This document shows, in pieces, positions 43,511 through 52,761 of a stretch of DNA of 64,000 nucleotides. The position numbers and the translations under genes were made by a program. Within the stretch, counting starts at the first letter, position 1, and each line of letters begins with the position of its first letter. The DNA is from Sphingomonas naasensis (GTDB lineage Bacteria > Pseudomonadota > Alphaproteobacteria > Sphingomonadales > Sphingomonadaceae): the NCBI RefSeq assembly GCF_004792695.1, contig NZ_SRXU01000011.1, positions 49,915-113,914 of the forward strand, written 5' to 3'. The notes beneath the pieces are model-generated. The model did not search any database. It was given only the letters and a program-made list of their open reading frames with translations, and had not been told where the DNA came from.

Positions 43511-44444
43511 GTGCGGGGGACATCGTCCATCCTTCCCCGTTCTTCACGAACCTGACGCCGAGGAACGGACCCGCGCGCGCCAGAACCTCCTCGGGCGACC
43601 CTTCGAGCCGGAGCGTGCCGCTGATCGGGAGCTTGCCCACGCCGTCGGCGGTGCGGACCGGCCGGCCGAGGCTGCGCGTCAGATCGCGCGCGACCTGCTC
43701 CAGCGAGGCATTGTCATACTGGAGCTCGCCCGAGGCCCAGCTGCCGATCGTCTGCGGGTTCGCGCGCCCGACGACGGGGGCAGCGCCCGACCCCGCGCGC
43801 TTCAACGTGTCGCCCGGGGCGAGGCGCACTTCGCGTGATCCGGGCTGATAGATCACCGCTCCCTCGGCGACGGCGACCTCGAGCGCCTCGCCGTCGCGCA
43901 CGACGTTGAACACCGTCCCCGCATCGAGCAGTCGCGTCGTGCCCGCCATCACGACGAAGGGCTTGCTGGCGTCGTGGCGCACCGCGAAGCGCGCCTCGCC
44001 CTGATCGAGCACCACATGGCGCGGCGTATCGGGGTCGATCGTCACCCGCGTCGCACCGTTGAGCGCGATCTGCGAGCCGTCGGCGAGATCGATCGTGCGA
44101 TGCTCGCCCGGCGCGGTCGCGATCTGCTGCGCGGGCGCCTCGCGGTCGAGAACCGCCCAGCCGCCGACCGCCGCGATGCCGGCCGCGATCGCGGCACCCG
44201 CTCCGAACCACCAGCGCGGGCGCGACGTGGCAACCGGCGCTTGCACGGGCGTGGGCGCCAGAGCCATCAGGCCGGCGGCCCAATCGGCGTCGGCGAGCGC
44301 GGCCTCATAGGCGGCGAGATGCGCGGGATCGCGCTCCAGCCATTCGGTGAAGCCTTCCCACTCCGCGAACGCCGGATCCTGGGCGCGGATTGCCCATAGC
44401 CGGGCCGCCTCCTCGATCTCCAGATGGTCTGCGCGCATCGTCAT
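43494..44444 (-). CDS. FecR-family anti-sigma factor / membrane signal transducer
   Basis: A 316-residue protein. An N-terminal cytoplasmic sigma-binding domain (EEAARLWAIRAQDP, then a helix with EWLERDPAHLAAYE) is followed by one transmembrane helix (WWFGAGAAIAAGIAAVGGWA). The periplasmic FecR domain has EHRTIDLADGSQIALNGATR and VAVAEGAVIY, and the C-terminal secretin/TonB-like short domain contacts the receptor. It relays ligand binding at the receptor to the sigma factor. Placed between the two in the same operon. Start at 44444; an ATG two codons later is equivalent. Confidence 0.92.
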   Translation of the reverse strand: MTMRADHLEIEEAARLWAIRAQDPAFAEWEGFTEWLERDPAHLAAYEAALADADWAAGLMALAPTPVQAPVATSRPRWWFGAGAAIAAGIAAVGGWAVLDREAPAQQIATAPGEHRTIDLADGSQIALNGATRVTIDPDTPRHVVLDQGEARFAVRHDASKPFVVMAGTTRLLDAGTVFNVVRDGEALEVAVAEGAVIYQPGSREVRLAPGDTLKRAGSGAAPVVGRANPQTIGSWASGELQYDNASLEQVARDLTRSLGRPVRTADGVGKLPISGTLRLEGSPEEVLARAGPFLGVRFVKNGEGWTMSPAHGAPR

Positions 44445-44471
44445 AACGCCCCTATGACGGAGCCCGGGCGA

Positions 44472-44987
44472 TTATTCCGCATCGAATTTCGCCCGAAGCT
44501 GCGCCAGCGCGCGATATGCCTTTTGCAAATCCTTCTCGACCGAGCTCAGGCTGACGCCGAGCTCGCGGGCGATCTGCGCCTGGCCGACACCCTCCAGCCG
44601 GCAGCGGCGGAAGACCAGCTCGGCCCGCGGCCCGAGCGCGGCGAGCGCTTCCTGCACCTCGCGCAGCTGCTCGCGGGCGATCAGCGCGCGTTCGCCTTGC
44701 GGCGCCTCCTCGCTCGCCACGCTGACCTTGTGCCAGTCGTGATGGCGGCGATCACGGCTGACGGCCGAGCGCCGTCGGTCCCGAACGAGATTCTCGGCCG
44801 CGCGAAACAGATAGGAGAGCGGATCGGCGATCGGCTGGGTGGGAGTCGCCGCGACGCGCTGCCACAGATCGTGGAGCACGTCCTCGGCATCCTCGCCCAT
44901 CCCGCGTGCGGCGAGGAAACGGAGCAATCGGCTCCGCTCGTTCATCACAACGCGCTGGAGCCCGCTGATGTCGCCGGCCCGATTCAT
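44472..44987 (-). CDS. ECF RNA polymerase sigma factor (FecI-like)
   Basis: A 171-residue ECF sigma factor. Region 2 includes AEDVLHDLWQRVA and PLSYLFRAAENLVRDRRR. Region 4 has LGPRAELVFRRCRLEGVGQ and the HTH ELGVSLSSVEKDLQKAYRAL, typical of the FecI group. The start at 44987 (MNRAGDISGLQRVV) or the internal ATG at 44942 are both possible; the longer open frame is not sigma-like. First gene of the sigma/anti-sigma/receptor operon. Confidence 0.92.
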   Translation of the reverse strand: MNRAGDISGLQRVVMNERSRLLRFLAARGMGEDAEDVLHDLWQRVAATPTQPIADPLSYLFRAAENLVRDRRRSAVSRDRRHHDWHKVSVASEEAPQGERALIAREQLREVQEALAALGPRAELVFRRCRLEGVGQAQIARELGVSLSSVEKDLQKAYRALAQLRAKFDAE

Positions 44988-45088
44988 GGCGCGCGGCAAA
45001 GCATTTCCGGCTGCATTTGCCAAGCCCGACCCGAGTGACTCAGGACGCAACGGCCGAACGACGGGCACGATCGAGAACTCATGCGATT

Positions 45089-45784
45089 TCAGAGCGCCCG
45101 TCCCTGTAGCGCCGCGGCACGCGCGCGCGCGAACGCGGAGACGTGCGGCGGTTCGGCGATCACGGGCGCGCGCGCGGGCGCGGGCGGCAGGACCGCGTCG
45201 CGTTCCAGCCACGGCAAGGGATCGACCGCGCTGCCGCCGACGCGCACCTCGAAATGCAGGTGGCTCCCGGTCGAGCGCCCGGTCGAACCCATCAGCGCGA
45301 CCGGCTCGCCCTGCTCGACATGCGCGCCCGGGCGAACCAGGATCCGCGAGAGATGCGCGTAGCGCGTGTCGAGCGCGCCGCCATGCGCGATCTCGACCAT
45401 ATTGCCATAGCTTCCCGCGGTGCCGGCGTACCGGACGGTGCCGGGCGCCGCGGCGAAAACAGGCGTGCCGAGCATGCCCGGAATGTCGATGCCGTAATGC
45501 GTCGCCACGGTCCCGCGGATCGGATCGCCCCGCCGTCCGAAACGCGACGACAGGCGCGGGAGCGCCGCGCGCGGGTGTGCGGCAGCGGGCGCGGCGGCAA
45601 CCAGCGGCGTCGGGGTCGGGGTCGGCTCCGCCCGCGACGGGCGAAAGGCCGCACCGGCGCCACCGGGGAGTTCGGGGCCGGGGAGTTCGGGGCCGGGGAG
45701 TTCGGGGGTGATGCCCGGCGCCGCCTGGCCGGCGTCCGGGGGGGACGCGAGCATGGCCAGGAACAGGGGTAAAATGCCGGGCAT
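45089..45784 (-). CDS. M23-family peptidoglycan endopeptidase, secreted
   Basis: A 231-residue protein with a signal peptide (MPGILPLFLAMLASPPDAG), then a Pro/Ala/Thr-rich linker that contains three PELPG repeats, then a LytM/M23 domain. Zinc ligands are H and D in HYGIDIPGML and the final H-x-H in HLHFEV. It cuts peptide crosslinks in peptidoglycan or acts as an activator. The start at 45784 puts the signal peptide at the N-terminus; an upstream ATG (45832) adds 16 unlikely residues. The linker repeats come from a 15-bp tandem DNA repeat. Confidence 0.9.
   Translation of the reverse strand: MPGILPLFLAMLASPPDAGQAAPGITPELPGPELPGPELPGGAGAAFRPSRAEPTPTPTPLVAAAPAAAHPRAALPRLSSRFGRRGDPIRGTVATHYGIDIPGMLGTPVFAAAPGTVRYAGTAGSYGNMVEIAHGGALDTRYAHLSRILVRPGAHVEQGEPVALMGSTGRSTGSHLHFEVRVGGSAVDPLPWLERDAVLPPAPARAPVIAEPPHVSAFARARAAALQGRAL
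45663..45707. repeat. 15-bp tandem repeat, three copies, in the M23 linker
   Basis: CCGGGGAGTTCGGGG repeated exactly three times. On the minus strand each copy encodes PELPG, so copy-number change would lengthen or shorten the linker without a frameshift. Confidence 0.9.
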
Positions 45785-45924
45785 CACTGTCTCGACGGAG
45801 CCGGCGCGCCGGACCCGCAAAGCTTTTCGCAAATATATTTTGCCCGTCCGATCGTTGCGGAAAGCCGCGCCGCGCGCCGTCTCCCGCTCAGCCAGTAAAT
45901 GCTTTTTCAGCCAGGGAGGCCAGG

Positions 45925-46737
45925 ATGAACCCCACCGAGCGCCGCATGCTCGACATGCTCAAGATGGGCCGTGACCGCTACGGGGTCGTCGCGGTCAAGG
46001 CCGAGTTCGAAGCGGAGGGCACGCGCCCCGACGAATTCCTCCGCCTGCTCGAGCTCGCCCATCGCGCCGATCTGAAGGTCGCGCTCAAGATCGGCGGCTG
46101 CGAGGCGGTGTCCGATCTGCTCGCGTCGAAGCTCTACGGCGTCGATCACATCATCGCGCCGATGGTCGAGACGCCCTATGCGCTGACCAAGTTCGCCGAG
46201 GCCAAGGCCAAGACCTATGGCGACAACGTCCACGGCACCCAGTTCCTGTTCAACCTCGAGACCGAGGCGACGCTGCGCAATCTCGATGCGATGGCGCCGA
46301 TCGCCAAGGCGAAGCTGGACGGTATCGTGTTCGGCCGCGTCGATTTCACGCTGTCGCGCGGGCTGCCGCGCAAGAGCATCAACGACCGCCAGATCACCGA
46401 CGCGGTGCTCGAGGTCGCGCGCGCCTGCGCGGCCAATGATCTGACCCTCGTCGTCGGTGGCTCGGTCGCGGTCGAGGCGGGCCCGGCACTTCGCGAGATC
46501 CGCGGCGTGCGGCTCGACCGGTTCGAGACCCGCAAGGTGATCTTCGACGGCGCGATGGCCGAATCGTCGCTCTTCGAGGCCGGCATCGCCAACGCGGTGG
46601 CGTTCGAGCTCGCCTGGCTGGAGAACAAGCGCGACCACTATCGCGCGATCGCCGACGAGGATCTGTCGCGCATTCGCATGATCCAGGAGCGCAGCGCCGA
46701 CGCCGCGACCGATCGCCTCGCGAGCGCCGCGGCCTGA
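45925..46737 (+). CDS. HpcH/HpaI-family aldolase
   Basis: A 270-residue TIM-barrel protein of the HpcH/HpaI aldolase / citrate lyase beta superfamily. Evidence includes VALKIGGCEAVSDL, VDHIIAPMVETPYALTKF (the conserved Glu segment), DGIVFGRVDFTLSRG (metal-site Asp) and the C-terminal GVRLDRFETRKVIF. Family enzymes cleave or form C-C bonds with pyruvate or phosphoenolpyruvate. It is the first gene of a tightly packed polysaccharide operon, which points to synthesis of an unusual sugar acid or branched sugar, not degradation of aromatics. Confidence 0.8.
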   Translation: MNPTERRMLDMLKMGRDRYGVVAVKAEFEAEGTRPDEFLRLLELAHRADLKVALKIGGCEAVSDLLASKLYGVDHIIAPMVETPYALTKFAEAKAKTYGDNVHGTQFLFNLETEATLRNLDAMAPIAKAKLDGIVFGRVDFTLSRGLPRKSINDRQITDAVLEVARACAANDLTLVVGGSVAVEAGPALREIRGVRLDRFETRKVIFDGAMAESSLFEAGIANAVAFELAWLENKRDHYRAIADEDLSRIRMIQERSADAATDRLASAAA

Positions 46738-46741
46738 TCCG

Positions 46742-47572
46742 ATGCCGCTGCACGAGGAAGTCACCGCGCTGATGCGCGGCGTCGCCGCCGAGGTGGTGCT
46801 GCCGCGCTTCCGCGCGCTCGCCGCCGAGGACGTCGCGATCAAGAGCGCCGGCGAAGTCGTCACGATCGTCGATCGCGAGGCCGAGTTGCGCCTGCACGAC
46901 GGGCTCGCCGCGCTCGGGCTCGGCGCGCGCATCCTCGGCGAGGAAGCGGCGGAGGAGGATCCGGCGCTGCTCGACAATGTCGACGAAGGGCTGGTCTGGC
47001 TGATCGATCCGCTCGACGGCACCGCCAACTTCGCCGCTGGCCGTGCGCCGTTCGGGATGATGATCGCGCTCGTCGAGAATGGCAGCACGGTGGCGGGGTG
47101 GATGCTCGATCCGCTGACCGGCCGGCTCTGCCACGCGGTGCGCGGCATGGGCGCGATCTGCGACGGCGCCGTCATCCGCGCGCGGCCGAGCGGCGCGCTG
47201 CGTCCGCGCGCGGCGCTCGGCACGCATTTCCTCGCTCCCGACCGGCGCGCGCGGGTGCACGCCGAGGCCGATCTCCAGCTCGACGTCGTCGCCGTCCCGC
47301 GTTGCGCCGCCGAAAGCTATCCGCGGCTGGTGCTCGGTCAGGACGACGCCGCGCTGTTCCAGCGCATCCTCCCGTGGGACCATGCGGCAGGCGCGCTGTT
47401 CGTCACCGAGGCGGGCGGGATGGTGACGCATTGGGACGGCTCCCCGTGGCGAGTCGGCGGCCATGGCGTCGGCGTGCTCGCCGCCGCCTCGCCAAGGCTG
47501 TGGGAGCGCGCCGCCGATGCCCTGCTACGCCCGGCGGCCGGGCTCGTCGAAAGGGATCGGCTCGCCGCATGA
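46742..47572 (+). CDS. inositol-monophosphatase-family sugar phosphatase
   Basis: A 276-residue Mg-dependent phosphatase. Metal-site motifs are GEEAAEE near residue 65, WLIDPLDGTANFAAG near 87 and the C-terminal WDHAAGALFVTEAGG near 202. Members act on inositol phosphates, PAP or sugar phosphates. Here, four bases after the aldolase gene and overlapping the export gene (ATGA), a sugar phosphate intermediate of the polysaccharide pathway is the likely substrate. Confidence 0.87.
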   Translation: MPLHEEVTALMRGVAAEVVLPRFRALAAEDVAIKSAGEVVTIVDREAELRLHDGLAALGLGARILGEEAAEEDPALLDNVDEGLVWLIDPLDGTANFAAGRAPFGMMIALVENGSTVAGWMLDPLTGRLCHAVRGMGAICDGAVIRARPSGALRPRAALGTHFLAPDRRARVHAEADLQLDVVAVPRCAAESYPRLVLGQDDAALFQRILPWDHAAGALFVTEAGGMVTHWDGSPWRVGGHGVGVLAAASPRLWERAADALLRPAAGLVERDRLAA

Positions 47573-49422
47573 TTGTTCGCCGGATGCTTCTCGCGGGCTG
47601 TGCGCTCGCCAGCCTGCCCTTGCCCGCCGCCGCCCAGCTCGCTTCCCCGGTCGCGACGACGCAGCAATCGGCGACCCCGCTCGCGCGCGGCGCCGCCGCG
47701 GCGCAGGTCGCGGTACCCTCGCCCGACGTCACCGCGTGGCAGCCGACCGTGATCGAATCGACCGCGCCTGTCGCGCATGACGAGAAACCCGATCTGCCGC
47801 CGAGGCCGGTTCCGGCAACGCCGCCCAGCGAGTTCGAGAGCTTCGTCTCGGCCGCCGCCGGCACGCCGTTGCGCCGCTTCGGCGCCGATCTGCTCGTGCC
47901 CGGCGCGCGCGATTTCGCGGCCGGACCGACCGCCACCGTGCCGCCCGATTATCGCCTCAACCCCGGCGACGAGCTGCTGCTTGGACTCACCGGCTCGGTC
48001 CAGGCCTCGAGCCTTCGCCTCAAGATCGACAGCGAGGGGCGGATCTTCGTGCCCCGGATCGGCGCGATCATGGTCGCCGGCGTCCGCTATGGCGACGTGC
48101 AGGACGTGATCGCGCGCCGCGTCGCGCGGCAATATCGCGGCTTCCAGCTCGAAGTGAGCGTGGCGCGACTGCACGGCGTGACGGTCTATGTCACCGGCTT
48201 CGCGGCGGCGCCGGGCTCCTACACCGTCGGCAGCCTCTCGACTCTGGTCAACGCCGTGCTCGCCTCGGGCGGGCCCGCCGCCGGCGGCAGCTTCCGCTCG
48301 ATCCAGCTGCGCCGCGGCGGCAAGCTCGTCTCGGACTTCGACCTGTACGACCTGCTGCTCAAGGGCGACCGCAGCGGCGACGCCGTGCTCCAGAATGGCG
48401 ACGTGATCTACATCGCCCCCGCTGGCGAGCAGGTCGCGGTGATCGGCAGCGTCAATCGCGAGGCGATCTTCGAGGTCGCGCCCGGCGAGACGGTCAACGA
48501 CGCGATCCGCTATGCCGGCGGGGTCAACACCGTCGCCGATGCGAGCCGGCTGATGGTATTCGACTCGCTCGGTCGCGACGGGCGCGGCTGGGACGAGCTC
48601 AGCGCCAGCGAGGCCTCCATCCGCAAGGCCCGGCGCGGCGACATCGTGCGCGTGCTCTCGCAGGTCGGCATCGCCCGCCCGCTCGCGCAGCAATCGGTGC
48701 TCGTCACGATCAGCGGCGAAGTGGCGAGGCCCGGCCGCTATTATTTCAAGCCCGGCACGCGGCTCGGCGACGTCGTCGCGCAGGCGGGCGGGCTCACCGC
48801 CGAGGCTTTCCCCTATGCCAGCGTGATCACCCGCGAGAGCGTCAAGGCCCAGCAGCAGCAGAGCTTCGAGCGCGCCGTCGAGGATGTCGAATTGCTGCTC
48901 ACCGCCCAGCCGGTGACTTCGGCCAATCGCGCCCAGCTCGTCCAGCCGGCCAATCTCGCGCTCGTCCGCTCGATCGTCGATCAGCTGCGCGAGCGGCGGC
49001 CCAGCGGGCGGCTGGTGTTCGAGCTGCCGGTGACCGCCGACGCGCTGCCCGGCGCGCTGGTCCTCGAGAACAACGACACGATCTACGTGCCGCCGCGCCC
49101 GGTGACCGTCGGCGTGTTCGGCGCGGTGCCGACCCCGGCATCCTTCGCGTGGCGCGACGGCGCGACGATCGGCGATTTCGTCCGTTCGGCCGGCGGTGTC
49201 CAGAAGCTCGGCGACAAGAGCGAGATCTTCGTGGTCCGCGCCAACGGCACCGTGCTGGCCGACGGCAAGCGCGTGCTGCGCGCGCCCGCGCTGCCCGGCG
49301 ATCTGATCTACGTCCCGATCGACGCGAACCGCGGCGAATTCTGGGCGCGGCTGCGCGACATCACCGGCAGCCTGTTCGGCGGGCTGGTCGGCGCCGCCTC
49401 GATCAATGCGTTGGTCAAATGA
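47569..49422 (+). CDS. polysaccharide export outer-membrane protein with multiple SLBB domains
   Basis: A 617-residue Wza-type protein. A signal peptide (MIVRRMLLAGCALASLPLPAAAQ) is followed by a proline-rich linker, the Poly_export domain with YRLNPGDELLLGLTG and RIFVPRIGAI, and then four or so SLBB repeats (for example VYVTGFAAAPGSYTVGSLS, VTISGEVARPGRYYF and VGVFGAVPTPASFAW). It should form the periplasm/outer-membrane export channel. It overlaps both neighbours by four bases. It is longer than classical Wza (about 380), as in several alphaproteobacterial systems. Confidence 0.92.
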   Translation: MIVRRMLLAGCALASLPLPAAAQLASPVATTQQSATPLARGAAAAQVAVPSPDVTAWQPTVIESTAPVAHDEKPDLPPRPVPATPPSEFESFVSAAAGTPLRRFGADLLVPGARDFAAGPTATVPPDYRLNPGDELLLGLTGSVQASSLRLKIDSEGRIFVPRIGAIMVAGVRYGDVQDVIARRVARQYRGFQLEVSVARLHGVTVYVTGFAAAPGSYTVGSLSTLVNAVLASGGPAAGGSFRSIQLRRGGKLVSDFDLYDLLLKGDRSGDAVLQNGDVIYIAPAGEQVAVIGSVNREAIFEVAPGETVNDAIRYAGGVNTVADASRLMVFDSLGRDGRGWDELSASEASIRKARRGDIVRVLSQVGIARPLAQQSVLVTISGEVARPGRYYFKPGTRLGDVVAQAGGLTAEAFPYASVITRESVKAQQQQSFERAVEDVELLLTAQPVTSANRAQLVQPANLALVRSIVDQLRERRPSGRLVFELPVTADALPGALVLENNDTIYVPPRPVTVGVFGAVPTPASFAWRDGATIGDFVRSAGGVQKLGDKSEIFVVRANGTVLADGKRVLRAPALPGDLIYVPIDANRGEFWARLRDITGSLFGGLVGAASINALVK

Positions 49423-50507
49423 GGGGGGTCGCATTCGTCTATGAACGGCGACGGATCGGCTATGCCGTGCTCGCCCTCGTGCTCGCCTTGCTCTGCGTCT
49501 TTCCGCAGCCTTATGTCGCCCGCGCCAAGCTGGTGCCGCAGGACAATAACAGCATCGGGCTCGGCTCGATGATGAACGCGCTGGGCGGCCAGCTCCAGGG
49601 CTTCGCGGCTTTGTTCGGCGGCGCGAAGCAGCCGATCGACATGTATCTCGCGATCGCGCGCGGCACCGAAGTCACCGATGCGGTGATCGGCAAGCTCAAG
49701 CTCGTGCCAAACCGCTATGCCAGCCAGGACCGTGCGCGCGTCGTGCTGGCGAAGAAGATCGACGTGCATTCGCTGACCGGCGGGATCGTCGAGGTCGAGG
49801 CGCGCACGCATGACGGCGCCGAGGCCGAGGCGCTGACCCGCGCCTATGTGCAGGCGATCAGCGAGCGGATCATCGCGCTCGGCCGCGACCGCGTCCGGCG
49901 CAAGCGCGACGTGGTGCAGGAGCGCTTCAGGGAAGCCGCCGGCCGGGTGGTCAAGAGCGAGGCCGCGCTCAACGATTTCCGCCGGCGCAACCGGCTCGCC
50001 GAGCCCGAAGCGCAGCTCGGCTCGGCGCTGGCGGTGCGCGCGGGGCTCGAGGCGCAGCTCCAGGCCAAGCTGGTCGAGCTGCAGACGCTCCAGCGCTTCC
50101 AGGGCGAGGAGAACCCCCAGCTCCAGGCGGTCCAGTCCGAAGTCGCCTCGCTGCGCGCGCAGATCGCGCGGACGACCAGCCCGGGCAGCGAGGCCGCGGG
50201 CCCCAATGTCGCAGGCCTGTCCGAAGTCTCGGGCGAATATCTCAACCTCTATCGCGACTATCGCTTCGCGCAGGCGCTGTACGAAGTCTATGCGCGCTCC
50301 TCGGAGGAAGTTGCGGTCGAGACGCTTGCGGCGGAGACCGCCTCCGACGTGCAGCTGATCGAGGCGCCGCGGCTCGACTCCGATCGCAAATACAATGTCG
50401 CTGCGGTGGCGCTGCTCGCGCTGCTGATCGCGCTCGCCTTGTTCACCGAGATCTACGCGCCCGCCACCGGCATCGACCTCCGGCCGGGTCGCAAGGCCGC
50501 GCAATGA
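49419..50507 (+). CDS. Wzz/GumC-like polysaccharide co-polymerase (short, no kinase)
   Basis: A 362-residue inner-membrane protein: N-terminal helix (IGYAVLALVLALLCVFPQ), a long periplasmic coiled-coil part (about residues 150-290, rich in R, E, A and Q), and a C-terminal helix (VAAVALLALLIALALFTEIY). This is the two-helix plan of chain-length determinants. No Walker motif or tyrosine-rich tail follows, so it is not a fused BY-kinase, and no separate kinase gene is in the window. Start at the ATGA overlap with the export gene. Confidence 0.85.
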   Translation: MRGVAFVYERRRIGYAVLALVLALLCVFPQPYVARAKLVPQDNNSIGLGSMMNALGGQLQGFAALFGGAKQPIDMYLAIARGTEVTDAVIGKLKLVPNRYASQDRARVVLAKKIDVHSLTGGIVEVEARTHDGAEAEALTRAYVQAISERIIALGRDRVRRKRDVVQERFREAAGRVVKSEAALNDFRRRNRLAEPEAQLGSALAVRAGLEAQLQAKLVELQTLQRFQGEENPQLQAVQSEVASLRAQIARTTSPGSEAAGPNVAGLSEVSGEYLNLYRDYRFAQALYEVYARSSEEVAVETLAAETASDVQLIEAPRLDSDRKYNVAAVALLALLIALALFTEIYAPATGIDLRPGRKAAQ

Positions 50508-51472
50508 CGCCCGAGCTGTCGATCGTGATCCCCTGCTACAACGAGCAGGAGAATGTCCGCGCGATCTGCGCCGCGGTGACCGCCGAGGCGGCGCGCCACG
50601 CGGCGTCGCACGAGATTCTGCTGATCGACAATGATTCGACCGACGCGACCCGCGATCTGATGCGCGCGCTCTGCGCCGAGGATCCGCGCATCCGCGCGAT
50701 CTTCAACAATCGCAATTACGGCCAGATGCGCTCGCCGACCTATGGCATCTATCAGGCCGAGGGCGCGGCGGTGATCGGCATGTGCGCCGACTTCCAGGAT
50801 CCGCCGGCGATGATCGGCGCGTTGGTGGCGCAGTGGCGCGCCGGGGCGCAGATCGTGCTGGGCCAGCGCCGCTCCGAGCGCGCCTCGCCGCTGCTGCGCG
50901 TGGCGCGCGGGCTCGGCTATGCCTTTCTGCGCCGCTATGGCGATTATCCGGTGATCCCGGGCGCGACCGGCTTCGGCCTTTTCGACCGCGAGGTGGTCGA
51001 CACGCTCGCGGCGTGGAACGAGCCCGAGCCCTTTTTCCGCGGGATGCTCGTCGAGAGCGGCTTCCGGCTCGCGATCGTCCCCTTCGACCGGCCCGAGCGC
51101 GCCGCCGGGACCAGCAAGAATGATTTCGGCGCGCTGGCCTCGTTCGCGCTTTCGGGGCTGGCTGGATCGGCGAAGTCGCTGCTGCGGCTGCCGATCGCGC
51201 TCGCCTTCGTCGCGGGGGGCATCGCGCTGCCGCTGCTCGTCGCGGCGATCCTTGCCGTGTCGCTCGGCGGCCCGGGTCTCGCGCTGCTCGGCTTCGCGGT
51301 CGGCTTCGCGATGTTCGCCATGATCCTGCTGTTCCTCGGGCTGATCGGCGAGCAGGTGCGCATGCTCGCCGAGCGCAGCCGCAACCTGCCGCTGGTGATC
51401 GAGGCCGAGCGCGTCAATTTCCCGCCGGAACGCGCCCGCCCCGCCGCGCGCACGCTGATCCGGCGGCCGTGA
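50504..51472 (+). CDS. GT2-family glycosyltransferase with two C-terminal helices (GtrB/DPM1-like)
   Basis: A 322-residue membrane glycosyltransferase. The GT-A domain starts LSIVIPCYNEQENVRAIC with LLIDNDSTDATRDLMR, the metal/nucleotide motif CADFQDPP, and the acceptor loop region ATGFGLFDREVVD. Two C-terminal membrane helices follow at about residues 235-290. GtrB/ArnC/DPM1-type enzymes transfer a sugar from NDP-sugar to undecaprenyl phosphate, and a GtrA flippase is encoded at 55585. Coupled by ATGA to its neighbours. Confidence 0.87.
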   Translation: MTPELSIVIPCYNEQENVRAICAAVTAEAARHAASHEILLIDNDSTDATRDLMRALCAEDPRIRAIFNNRNYGQMRSPTYGIYQAEGAAVIGMCADFQDPPAMIGALVAQWRAGAQIVLGQRRSERASPLLRVARGLGYAFLRRYGDYPVIPGATGFGLFDREVVDTLAAWNEPEPFFRGMLVESGFRLAIVPFDRPERAAGTSKNDFGALASFALSGLAGSAKSLLRLPIALAFVAGGIALPLLVAAILAVSLGGPGLALLGFAVGFAMFAMILLFLGLIGEQVRMLAERSRNLPLVIEAERVNFPPERARPAARTLIRRP

Positions 51473-52761
51473 AGGGGCGGCTGCGCCTGGTCCCGGAACT
51501 GCTGCTCGCGCTCGCCGTGGTGGCGAGCGTCGTGTCAACGGCGATGGCGTTCCGCGCGACCGGCTATCTCCCCCAGCCCTTCGTGCTCGACACCAACGAC
51601 ACCTTCATGGACTGGTTCAACACCGCCTATTGGGCGCATCGCCCGGGCGCGTACGATGTGTGGCGGAGCATCTATCCGCCGCTCTCGTTCGTCTTCCTCG
51701 ATCTGTTCAGCCTGCCCGGCTGCTATCTCCAGGCGCCGTTCCACGCCCGCGACTGCGACTGGCTGGGCCGCGGGGTGATCTACGGCTTCTATCTGCTCGA
51801 CGTGGCGCTGGTCTGGCTGAGCTTCCGCCGCGCCGATCCGCGCACCGCGCCGATGCGCACGCTCGCCTTCGGGCTCGGCCTGCCGCTGCTCTTCACGCTC
51901 GAGCGCGGCAATCTGATCCTCGTCGCCTTTGCCTGTTTCGTGATCGCGCACGGGCCGCTGGTGACGCGCGGCCCGTGGCGCTGGCTCGCGACCGCGGCGA
52001 CGATCAACTTCAAGCCCTATCTGCTGCTGCCGGTGCTCGCCCACGCGGTGAAGCGCGACTGGCGCGCGCTCGAGCTGGCGGGGATCGCGACGGTCTTCGT
52101 CTATCTCGTCACGCTCGCGATCGTCGGCGCGGGCACCCCGATCGAGCTGGTCGCCAACACCGCCAACTGGGTGGTGTTCCAGAGCGGGCAGGTGTGGAAC
52201 GAGATCCATTATTCGACCAGCTATGCGCCGCTGCTGCTGGTCCGCGGCGCGCAGATTCCGGTGCTCGACTTCGTTCCTTCGCGCACCATCGAGACGATCG
52301 AACGGCTCGTCCCGATCGTGATCCGCATGAGCCAGCTCGTCGCGCTGGTCGCGCTGGCGGGCGCGTGGCTCCAGCCCAGGGCGCTGCCGCTCCACCGCAT
52401 CTCGACGATCCTGCTCGCCGCCTATCTCGTGACGCAGTCGCCCGGCGGCTATACCCAGACCTTCCTGCTCTTCCTCGTCCTGCTCGAGCCGTGGAAGGGA
52501 ATCGGCCCGATCGTCGCGATCGTCTGCGCCTATCTGCTGTGCCTCGTCGCCGACTGGCCGCTCTCGACCGTGCTCGAGCTGTCGACCAACAGCTGGCTGA
52601 GCGGGCGCCCGGTGACGCCGAGCTTCGGGCTGGCGATCGGCCATTTCGTCCGGCCCGGGCTGGTCGCGCTGATCCTCTGGGCGCTCGCGCTCGACAGCCT
52701 CGTCCGGGTCGTGCGCGCGCACCGCGCGCACCGCCCGACGCTCGGGCTCGCACCGGCATGA
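51469..52761 (+). CDS. polytopic membrane glycosyltransferase (GT87/DUF2029-like)
   Basis: A 430-residue protein with about 10 hydrophobic helices, GTG start overlapping the previous stop. The N-terminal periplasmic acidic segment DTNDTFMDWFN, SIYPPLSFVFLDLF, and the characteristic ERGNLILVAF plus INFKPYLLLPVL pair are typical of polyprenol-phosphate-sugar-dependent GT87 enzymes. It probably uses the lipid-linked sugar made by the GT2 next door and transfers it on the periplasmic side. The exact sugar is not readable. Confidence 0.78.
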   Translation: MKGRLRLVPELLLALAVVASVVSTAMAFRATGYLPQPFVLDTNDTFMDWFNTAYWAHRPGAYDVWRSIYPPLSFVFLDLFSLPGCYLQAPFHARDCDWLGRGVIYGFYLLDVALVWLSFRRADPRTAPMRTLAFGLGLPLLFTLERGNLILVAFACFVIAHGPLVTRGPWRWLATAATINFKPYLLLPVLAHAVKRDWRALELAGIATVFVYLVTLAIVGAGTPIELVANTANWVVFQSGQVWNEIHYSTSYAPLLLVRGAQIPVLDFVPSRTIETIERLVPIVIRMSQLVALVALAGAWLQPRALPLHRISTILLAAYLVTQSPGGYTQTFLLFLVLLEPWKGIGPIVAIVCAYLLCLVADWPLSTVLELSTNSWLSGRPVTPSFGLAIGHFVRPGLVALILWALALDSLVRVVRAHRAHRPTLGLAPA

